A stretch of DNA of 11,317 nucleotides from Deltaproteobacteria bacterium RBG_16_54_18 (lineage in GTDB: Bacteria; Desulfobacterota; B13-G15; RBG-16-54-18): contig MGQT01000100.1 of assembly GCA_001797935.1 (NCBI GenBank), positions 7,254 through 18,570 on the forward strand, given 5' to 3'. The notes beneath the pieces were generated by a model. That model did not search any database. It was not told the origin of the DNA and worked only from the letters and a program-made list of their open reading frames with translations. The number at the start of each line of letters is the position of its first letter. Position 1 is the first letter of the stretch. This document shows, piece by piece, positions 5,193 to 11,317 of this stretch. The translations under genes were made by a program, and so were the position numbers.

Positions 5193-6071
5193 CAAAAATC
5201 AATTGAAAAGGTCGAACTCCTGATGGAGGCCCTCCCCTACATTAGGCGGTTTTATCATAAGACCATCGTGATCAAGTATGGAGGCGCAGCCATGGCAGAC
5301 GACGACCTCAAGGAAGGCTTTGCCATGGATATCGTCCTCATGAAATACGTCGGCTTGAACCCGGTGGTGGTCCACGGGGGAGGACCGCAAATCGGCGAGG
5401 TCCTGCAACAAATGGGTAAGTCCTCCACCTTCGTACAGGGGATGCGGGTCACCGACCAGGCGACGATGGATGTGGTAGAAATGGTCCTCGTGGGCAAGGT
5501 GAACAAGGAGATCGTCGAGCTCATCAACCGCTGTGGGGGAAAGGCCGTGGGGTTGAGCGGCAAGGACGGCAGCCTCATCCAGGCGAAAAAGTTGCATCTC
5601 TCCCCCGAGGGGGAAAAAGATGCCCCCTCCGAGATCGTCGATCTCGGGATGGTGGGCGAGGTCGAGGAGATCAACGCCGCCGTCATCAAGACCCTGGATG
5701 ACGGTGACTTCATTCCCGTCATCGCGCCGGTGGGAATCGGTGCCGACGGCAAGACGTATAACATCAACGCCGACCTCGTGGCCGGGAAGGTGGCGGCTGC
5801 CCTCAAGGCGGAGAAGCTTATTCTCCTGACTGACGTCCAAGGCGTCTTGGACAAACAAGGGGCGCTCATCACCACCCTCAAGGCAAAAGAGGCCGCAGGG
5901 CTCATACGCCAGGGGGTTGCCTCCGCGGGGATGATCCCCAAGCTCACCTGCTGTCTGGAGGCCCTGGCAGGGGGTGTGGGCAAGGCACACATCATCGACG
6001 GCAGGATCAAGCATGCCCTCATCTTGGAGATCTTCACCGATCAGGGGGTGGGAACGGAGCTATGGTCGTAG
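5190..6071 (+). CDS. argB: Acetylglutamate kinase
   Basis: Phosphorylates N-acetylglutamate with ATP, the second step of arginine synthesis, in the cytoplasm. The 293 residues have the amino-acid-kinase fold. An N-terminal helix (about 1-22) of the kind found in arginine-inhibited hexameric enzymes comes first. It is followed by IVIKYGG with catalytic K29, VVVHGGGPQIG (59-69), the substrate-binding RVTDQATMDVV segment (R86), GLSGKDG (121-127), PVGIGADGKTYNINADLVAG (180-199, including D195), LILLTDVQGV, and GMIPKLTCCLEAL with the second catalytic lysine K251. The presence of the N-terminal helix suggests feedback inhibition by arginine (inference from family structures). The start is ten bases after hslU, with no clear ribosome binding site. 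Starting at Met12 (5223) would remove most of the N-terminal helix and is less likely. The argB end overlaps argD by 10 bases. Confidence 0.95.
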   Translation: MQKSIEKVELLMEALPYIRRFYHKTIVIKYGGAAMADDDLKEGFAMDIVLMKYVGLNPVVVHGGGPQIGEVLQQMGKSSTFVQGMRVTDQATMDVVEMVLVGKVNKEIVELINRCGGKAVGLSGKDGSLIQAKKLHLSPEGEKDAPSEIVDLGMVGEVEEINAAVIKTLDDGDFIPVIAPVGIGADGKTYNINADLVAGKVAAALKAEKLILLTDVQGVLDKQGALITTLKAKEAAGLIRQGVASAGMIPKLTCCLEALAGGVGKAHIIDGRIKHALILEIFTDQGVGTELWS

Positions 6072-7258
6072 CAGGGGACGCCTTAATCCGCGAGGGGCAA
6101 CAGGTGCTGGCAAATACGTACGCCCGCTATCCCCTCGTGCTCGTGCGGGGCAAGGGGGCAACGGTATGGGACAGCGCCGGCAGGGAATACCTCGACTGTG
6201 TCGCGGGCTTGGCGGTGTGCAATCTCGGCCACTGTCACCCCAAGGTCGTGGCGGTTATCGAACAGCAGGCGCGGGAGCTCATCCACTGCTCCAACTTTTA
6301 TTATATAGCCCCGCAGATAGAGCTGGCCCGTCGCCTGTGCGCGCATTCCTTCGGTGACCGGGTCTTTTTCTGCAACAGCGGCGCGGAGGCCACAGAGGCC
6401 GCCATCAAGCTGGCGCGCAAGTACGCCACCGAGCGCTTTGGGAAAGAGCGCTATGAGATTATTGCCATGGAAAACTCCTTTCACGGCAGGACCATGGGGG
6501 CCTTGAGCGCCACCGGCCAGGAGCGGTTTCACCAGGGGTTTCACCCCCTGCTCCCCGGTTTCCGCCATGTGCCCTTTGACGACGTCGAGGCCGTGGCAGA
6601 TGCCATTAACAAAAAAACCTGTGCTGTCTTGGTAGAGCCGATTCAGGGAGAGGGGGGGGTAAAGGTCCCGGCACCTGACTATTTGAAAAAATTGCGGGCG
6701 CTGTGCGATCAGACAGAGACCCTATTGATCTATGATGAAGTACAGGTCGGCATGGGGAGGACCGGCACCCTCTTCGCCTATGAGCAGTTTGATGCCCCTC
6801 CCGACATCATGACCCTTGCCAAGTCTCTGGCCAACGGGATCCCCATCGGTGCGCTCGTGGCGACGGATGCCGTGGCGCAGGCCTTTACCCCCGGTACCCA
6901 TGCCTCCACTTTCGGCGGCAACCCCCTGGCCACGGCCGTCGGCTGCTGCGTCGTCGACACCCTGCTGGAGGACGGGATCCTGGAACACTGCCGGGAAATA
7001 GGCTCCTATCTCCACGAAGGGCTTGTGCTGCTCAAGGATCGCTACCCCTTTATCACCGCCGTGCGCGGCCAGGGGCTCATCAGCGCCTGTGAATTGGCCT
7101 TTTCGGGCAAGAAGATAGTCGAGCGCTGTATGGACAAGGGCGTCCTCATCAACTGCACCGCCGACACGGTCCTGCGTTTTCTCCCCCCCCTCATCGTGAC
7201 GCAGGGGGAGATCGACCGCTTGCTTGCGACGTTGGACGGAATATTCGCAGAACAATGA
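6062..7258 (+). CDS. argD: Acetylornithine aminotransferase
   Basis: A pyridoxal-phosphate enzyme that converts N-acetylglutamate semialdehyde to N-acetylornithine using glutamate, the fourth step of arginine synthesis. The 398 residues are normal for class III aminotransferases. Motifs: LDCVAGLAVCNLGHCHP, the phosphate-binding SGAEATEAAIKLAR (106-119), NSFHGRTMGALSATGQ with F140 stacking on the cofactor, EPIQGEGGV (192-200), the cofactor-binding aspartate D225 in LLIYDEVQVGMGRTG, and the Schiff-base lysine K254 in MTLAKSLANGIPIGA. Then come STFGGNPLA and the C-terminal RFLPPLIVT. Some relatives also act on succinyl-diaminopimelate or succinylornithine; the position between argB and argF supports the acetylornithine role. 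The start overlaps argB by ten bases, with GGAG unusually close (two bases). The gene ends in an ATGA overlap with argF. Confidence 0.95.
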   Translation: MVVAGDALIREGQQVLANTYARYPLVLVRGKGATVWDSAGREYLDCVAGLAVCNLGHCHPKVVAVIEQQARELIHCSNFYYIAPQIELARRLCAHSFGDRVFFCNSGAEATEAAIKLARKYATERFGKERYEIIAMENSFHGRTMGALSATGQERFHQGFHPLLPGFRHVPFDDVEAVADAINKKTCAVLVEPIQGEGGVKVPAPDYLKKLRALCDQTETLLIYDEVQVGMGRTGTLFAYEQFDAPPDIMTLAKSLANGIPIGALVATDAVAQAFTPGTHASTFGGNPLATAVGCCVVDTLLEDGILEHCREIGSYLHEGLVLLKDRYPFITAVRGQGLISACELAFSGKKIVERCMDKGVLINCTADTVLRFLPPLIVTQGEIDRLLATLDGIFAEQ

Positions 7259-8190
7259 AAAAGGATTTCATCAGCATATACGATCTCACGCCGGCGGAGA
7301 TCGAGACCATCCTGCACAAGGCAGCAGAAATAAAGGGGATGCATCCCGCCGCGGGCGGGACATATCGCCCCCTTGAAGGCAAGGCTCTCGCCATGGTCTT
7401 TGAAAAGCCCTCGACGAGGACCAGGGTATCCTTTGAGGTGGGGATGTATCAGCTCGGGGGCCACGCCCTCTCGTTAAATCCCCAGGAGAGCCAGCTTGGC
7501 AGGGGGGAACCGATCGCAGATACGGCCCGGGTCCTCTCCCGCTATGTGGACGGCATTATGATCAGAACCTTTGCCCACACTCGGGTAGAAGAGATGGCCC
7601 GCTTTGCCTCCATACCGGTGATCAACGGTCTGAGCGACCTCTTGCACCCCTGCCAGATCTTGAGCGATATCTTCACGATCACGGAAAAGCGGGGGGACAA
7701 CTACCGCAAGCTCAAGGTCGCCTATGTCGGGGACGGCAACAATGTGGCCAATTCCTGGATCAACGGCGCGGTGCGCCTCGGCTTTGCGCTCTCCCTCGCT
7801 TGCCCCCCGGGGTATGGCCCCGATGCGCAAATCCTGGCACGGGCGCAGGCAGAGGGGGGCTCTCGGATCATCCTCACCCATGACCCGCAGGAGGCGGTCG
7901 AGCAAGCTCACGTGATCAACACCGATGTCTGGGCAAGCATGGGACAAGAAAAGGAACAGGCGAAGAGGCGCAAGGCCTTCCAGGGATATCAGGTCAATGC
8001 CGACCTCCTCAGCCGCGCGCGCCCGGATTGCCTGGTCATGCACTGCCTCCCTGCCCATCGGGGGGAGGAGATCACGAATGAGGTATTGGAGGGGCCTCAG
8101 TCAGTCGTCTTCGACCAGGCGGAGAACCGCCTGCATGTACAAAAGGCCATCTTGATCCTCTTGCTGGGAAAAGGAACCTATGATGCATAA
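7255..8190 (+). CDS. argF: Ornithine carbamoyltransferase
   Basis: Transfers the carbamoyl group from carbamoyl phosphate to ornithine, making citrulline. The 311 residues show the two-domain transcarbamylase layout. The carbamoyl-phosphate domain has EKPSTRTRVSF (STRTR at 53-57), then QLGRGEPIADTARVLSRY, RTFAHTR and HPCQ (131-134). The ornithine domain has DGNNVANSW (160-168), DVWASMGQE (the SMG loop, 224-232) and HCLPAHRGEEI (263-273) with the catalytic cysteine. The C-terminal helix includes FDQAENRLHVQKAIL. HCLP and SMG distinguish it from aspartate carbamoyltransferase. I see no feature pointing to an acetylornithine- or succinylornithine-specific variant. The start codon shares four bases with the argD stop, and the last codons share ATGATGC with argG. 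Confidence 0.96.
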   Translation: MKKDFISIYDLTPAEIETILHKAAEIKGMHPAAGGTYRPLEGKALAMVFEKPSTRTRVSFEVGMYQLGGHALSLNPQESQLGRGEPIADTARVLSRYVDGIMIRTFAHTRVEEMARFASIPVINGLSDLLHPCQILSDIFTITEKRGDNYRKLKVAYVGDGNNVANSWINGAVRLGFALSLACPPGYGPDAQILARAQAEGGSRIILTHDPQEAVEQAHVINTDVWASMGQEKEQAKRRKAFQGYQVNADLLSRARPDCLVMHCLPAHRGEEITNEVLEGPQSVVFDQAENRLHVQKAILILLLGKGTYDA

Positions 8191-9385
8191 GGACATGAAC
8201 AAGATCGTCTTGGCCTATTCAGGGGGCTTGGACACGTCGGTCATCCTCCAGTGGCTCAGAGAACGGTACGAGTGCGAGGTGATCGCCTTTTGCGCCGACG
8301 TCGGCCAGGGCAAGGAAATCGACGACGTGCGTCAGAAGGCCATTGCCACCGGTGCGAGCAAGGTCTATATCGAGGACCTCACCGAGGAGTTCGTACGTGC
8401 ATTTGTCTTCCCCCTGATCAAGGCCAATGCCGTCTATGAGGGCAGCTACCTGCTCGGCACCGCCATTGCCCGCCCCTTGATCGCCAAGGCGCAGATGGAG
8501 GTGGCGCGCAAGGAGAAGGCCGGCGCCGTGGCCCACGGCGCCACCGGCAAGGGAAACGACCAGGTGCGCTTTGAGCTCACCTACTACCACTTCGATCCCA
8601 TGATACGGGTCATCGCCCCCTGGCGCGAGTGGGATTTCCGCTCCCGCGAGGACTTGATTAACTATGCCAAAACCAGGGGTATTCCCGTTCCCGTCACCCC
8701 TGCCAAGCCCTATAGCAGCGACCGCAACCTCCTGCACATCAGCTTTGAGGGGGGGGTCTTGGAAGACCCGTGGCACGAACCAGATGAATCCATGTTTGTC
8801 CTGACCACGGCCCCGGAGAAAGCGCCGGATAAACCCCAATACTGCGAGATCGACTTCAAAGCCGGCGTGCCGGTTACGGTTGACGGCAAGGAGTACTCCC
8901 CCGCTCAGCTCCTGGCGCAACTCAATGAACTGGGAGGCAAACACGGCATCGGCAGGGTTGATCTGGTGGAAAATAGGTACGTGGGGATGAAGTCCCGCGG
9001 CGTCTATGAGACCCCCGGAGGGACGATCCTGCACTGTGCCCATCGCGCCTTGGAATCCATCACCCTGGACCGCGAGGTGATGCGCCTGCGCGACACGCTC
9101 GTCCCCAAGATCGCGGAGCTCATCTACTACGGCTACTGGTATGCGCCGGAAATGGAGCTGATGCGCAAGCTGGTGGATGAGACCCAGCCGGACGTCACCG
9201 GGACCGTTAGGCTCAAACTCTATAAGGGAAACTGTATGGTAATCGGCCGCAAATCGGAAAAGTCCCTGTACCACGGCGGTTTTGCGACGTTTGAGGAGGA
9301 CGAGGTCTATCGTCAGCAAGATGCGGAAGGCTTTATCAGGCTCAACGCCCTGCGGCTCAGGATCAGGAGGCTGCTCGGCAGATGA
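8183..9385 (+). CDS. argG: Argininosuccinate synthase
   Basis: Joins citrulline and aspartate with ATP to give argininosuccinate. The 400 residues are typical of the bacterial type 1 enzyme. The N-terminal nucleotide-binding domain carries the PP-loop AYSGGLDTSVI (about 11-21), followed by YEGSYLLGTAIARPL (about 85-99), the citrulline and aspartate binding stretch HGATGKGNDQVRFE (118-131), YSSDRNLLHISFEGG (177-191) and the C-terminal tetramerisation tail. AAGGA (8171-8175) is seven bases before ATG 8183 and four before the adjacent ATG 8180, so 8183 is slightly preferred. Both start codons lie inside the end of argF. The expected next gene of the pathway, argH, does not follow: the argG stop overlaps leuS in an ATGA junction. 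Confidence 0.96.
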   Translation: MHKDMNKIVLAYSGGLDTSVILQWLRERYECEVIAFCADVGQGKEIDDVRQKAIATGASKVYIEDLTEEFVRAFVFPLIKANAVYEGSYLLGTAIARPLIAKAQMEVARKEKAGAVAHGATGKGNDQVRFELTYYHFDPMIRVIAPWREWDFRSREDLINYAKTRGIPVPVTPAKPYSSDRNLLHISFEGGVLEDPWHEPDESMFVLTTAPEKAPDKPQYCEIDFKAGVPVTVDGKEYSPAQLLAQLNELGGKHGIGRVDLVENRYVGMKSRGVYETPGGTILHCAHRALESITLDREVMRLRDTLVPKIAELIYYGYWYAPEMELMRKLVDETQPDVTGTVRLKLYKGNCMVIGRKSEKSLYHGGFATFEEDEVYRQQDAEGFIRLNALRLRIRRLLGR

Positions 9386-11317
9386 AGGAGCGGTACGATC
9401 CCCACCCGATAGAAGAGCGCTGGCAGCAGTATTGGGAGCAGGAAAAGCTCTTCCAGGCCGTGGAGGACCCGCAGAAAGAGAAGTATTATCTCCTCGAGAT
9501 GTTCCCCTACCCGTCCGGGAAACTCCACATGGGGCATATTCGCAACTACTCCATCGGCGACGTCGTGGCCCGCTATAAGATGATGCAGGGGTATAGCGTC
9601 TTACACCCCATGGGGTGGGACGCCTTCGGCCTGCCGGCGGAAAACGCCGCCCTCCAGCACAAAATCCACCCGGCCCCATGGACCTACGACAACATCGCGC
9701 ACATGCGCTCCCAGCTCAAGCGGATGGGGTTCAGTTATGATTGGGCACGGGAATTGGCCACCTGCGACCCGGCATACTATCGCTGGGAACAGCTGATCTT
9801 TATCAAGATGTATGAGCGGGGGTTGGTCTACCGCAAAGAGGCCCTGGTCAACTGGTGCCCGCAGTGCCAAACCGTCCTGGCCAACGAGCAGGTGGAGGCG
9901 GGGACCTGCTGGCGCTGCCACGGCGAGGTGGAAAAACGGGAGCTCGCCGGATGGTTCTTCAAGATCACGGCCTACGCCGATGAGCTCCTGGAGTACTGCG
10001 ACAAGCTCCCGGGCTGGCCCGAGCGCGTTATCACGATGCAGAAGAACTGGATCGGCAAGAGTATCGGGGCCAATGTGGTATTTCCCTTGGAAGACGGCAC
10101 AGGTGCCATCACCATCTTCACGACGCGCCAGGACACCCTCTTCGGGGCGACCTTTATGGTCTTGGCACCCGAGCACCCCTTGGTGTTGGAGCTCTGCAAG
10201 GGGAAAAAAGAGGAGGCCGCCGTACGCGCCTTTGTGGAGCGGGTCAAGCAACAGGACGTGATCTCCCGCACGGCCGAGGACTTGGAAAAGGAGGGGGTCT
10301 TCGTAGGCGTTTTGTGCATCAACCCCCTGACCAAACAACCGATACCGATCTACACCGCTAATTTCGTCCTCATGGAGTACGGCACCGGCGCCATCATGGC
10401 GGTGCCCACGCACGACCAGCGGGACTTCGAGTTTGCCAAAAAGTACGGCATCCCGCTGATCGTCGTCATCCAGCCCCCGGGCCAAACCCTCGACCCGGCG
10501 CAGATGACCGCGGCCTATGTCGAAGACGGAGTCATGGTCAATTCCAACCCGTTTGACGGCATGCCGAACCGTGCAGCCATGGATGCCATTGTCGATTATC
10601 TGGAGAAACAGGGGATCGGCACCAGGGCGGTGAACTATCGCCTGCGCGACTGGGGGATCTCCCGTCAGCGGTACTGGGGCGCGCCGATACCTATCATCTA
10701 CTGCGAGCGCTGCGGCATCACAACCGTGCCGGAAAAGGACCTGCCCGTGGTCCTCCCCCTGGAGGTGGGACCAAAGGAGAACGGCGCCTCGCCCCTGCCC
10801 GACCTCTCCTCGTTTGTCGAGACCACGTGCCCCACGTGCGCAGGGTCTGGCCGCAGGGAGACCGATACCATGGATACCTTCGTGGAATCGTCGTGGTATT
10901 TCGCGCGCTACTGCTCCCCTGATTACAACCGAGGCCCTCTCGACAAGGAACGGCTGGCATACTGGATGCCGGTCGATCAATACATCGGCGGGATAGAACA
11001 CGCGATCCTGCACCTGTTGTATGCCCGCTTCTTTACCAAGGTCTTGCGGGATATGGACATGGTTGCCTTCGACGAGCCCTTTACCAACCTCCTCACGCAG
11101 GGGATGGTGATCAAGGATGGGGCAAAGATGTCAAAATCAAAGGGAAACATCGTTGACCCCGAAGACATGATCCGGCGATACGGCGCCGACACGACGCGCC
11201 TCTTCAGCCTCTTTGCCGCTCCTCCGGAACGGGATTTGGAATGGCAGGAAGAAGGGGTGGAAGGAGGCTATCGCTTCCTCCATCGCGTGTGGCGGCTGAT
11301 CTATGACCTGCGCGACG
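9382..11317 (+). CDS. leuS: Leucyl-tRNA synthetase, 5' part (3' end beyond window)
   Basis: Attaches leucine to tRNA-Leu. 645 codons are visible of an expected 800-870; the anticodon-binding and C-terminal domains lie outside. In order: class I signature HMGH (49-52) in MFPYPSGKLHMGHIRNY, HPMGWDAFGLPAENAA, a zinc knuckle with four cysteines (C159, C162, C176, C179), the CP1 editing domain with TTRQDT (247-252) and THDQRD (343-348, where D345 is the editing aspartate known from E. coli), a second four-cysteine zinc site (C441, C444, C483, C486), DTMDTFVESSWYF, and KMSKS (582-586). Many relatives have RPDT rather than RQDT in the editing loop. AGGAGG lies eleven bases before the ATG, which shares four bases with the argG stop. 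The frame is intact throughout. Confidence 0.96.
   Translation, partial: MKERYDPHPIEERWQQYWEQEKLFQAVEDPQKEKYYLLEMFPYPSGKLHMGHIRNYSIGDVVARYKMMQGYSVLHPMGWDAFGLPAENAALQHKIHPAPWTYDNIAHMRSQLKRMGFSYDWARELATCDPAYYRWEQLIFIKMYERGLVYRKEALVNWCPQCQTVLANEQVEAGTCWRCHGEVEKRELAGWFFKITAYADELLEYCDKLPGWPERVITMQKNWIGKSIGANVVFPLEDGTGAITIFTTRQDTLFGATFMVLAPEHPLVLELCKGKKEEAAVRAFVERVKQQDVISRTAEDLEKEGVFVGVLCINPLTKQPIPIYTANFVLMEYGTGAIMAVPTHDQRDFEFAKKYGIPLIVVIQPPGQTLDPAQMTAAYVEDGVMVNSNPFDGMPNRAAMDAIVDYLEKQGIGTRAVNYRLRDWGISRQRYWGAPIPIIYCERCGITTVPEKDLPVVLPLEVGPKENGASPLPDLSSFVETTCPTCAGSGRRETDTMDTFVESSWYFARYCSPDYNRGPLDKERLAYWMPVDQYIGGIEHAILHLLYARFFTKVLRDMDMVAFDEPFTNLLTQGMVIKDGAKMSKSKGNIVDPEDMIRRYGADTTRLFSLFAAPPERDLEWQEEGVEGGYRFLHRVWRLIYDLRD

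Noticed and set aside
8219..9679. A 486-codon open frame on the minus strand across argG and leuS
   Set aside because: It is antisense to two well-conserved genes, crosses their boundary, and its composition (rich in G, R, A, V and L) is what GC-rich codons read backwards give. No family features are seen.
9601..11013. A 470-codon open frame on the minus strand inside leuS
   Set aside because: It lies wholly opposite leuS, has no recognisable motif, and long antisense frames are expected in GC-rich DNA.
1..11317. CRISPR array, tRNA, rRNA, riboswitch or insertion sequence
   Set aside because: I looked for spaced direct repeats, cloverleaf ends, terminal inverted repeats and transposase motifs by eye and found none. 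An upstream arginine-responsive leader before argB is excluded by the ten-base gap to hslU.

Overview
The window reads as a piece of a bacterial chromosome, most likely from a Desulfobacterota (former Deltaproteobacteria) lineage. This is inferred from the xerC-hslV-hslU-arg gene order and the overall look of the proteins; there is no rRNA or other marker here to fix the taxon. The right-hand three quarters is GC-rich with tightly packed genes. The left quarter is less dense and has AT-rich intergenic DNA.

Left part (1-2111, all on the minus strand): the 5' end of a gene for an unrecognised secreted protein that runs off the window; a broken gene of the DUF4870 small membrane protein family; a SIMPL-domain (DUF541, YggE-like) envelope protein; and a type II toxin-antitoxin pair with a RelE/ParE-family toxin and its small antitoxin. 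The spacers between them hold several hairpins but no convincing Rho-independent terminator.

Divergent control region (2112-2356): AT-rich, with a candidate promoter reading left into the toxin-antitoxin pair and a good sigma-70-like promoter reading right into xerC.

Right part (2357-11317, all on the plus strand): xerC, hslV, hslU, argB, argD, argF, argG and the first 645 codons of leuS. Every junction overlaps by 4 to 10 bases except hslU-argB, which is 10 bases apart, so this looks like one long operon. It starts with a chromosome-dimer recombinase (XerC), continues with the two-part ATP-dependent protease HslVU, and then encodes four steps of arginine synthesis: N-acetylglutamate kinase (ArgB), acetylornithine aminotransferase (ArgD), ornithine carbamoyltransferase (ArgF) and argininosuccinate synthase (ArgG). 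argH, the last step, does not follow argG; leucyl-tRNA synthetase does. argC and argJ are also not in the window.

I see no CRISPR array, tRNA, rRNA, insertion sequence or phage gene. I did not find a clearly new system. The points most worth checking are the broken DUF4870 gene, the identical ATGATGC overlap design at two separate operon junctions, the three-codon minicistron between hslU and argB, and the toxin-antitoxin pair divergent from the xerC operon.
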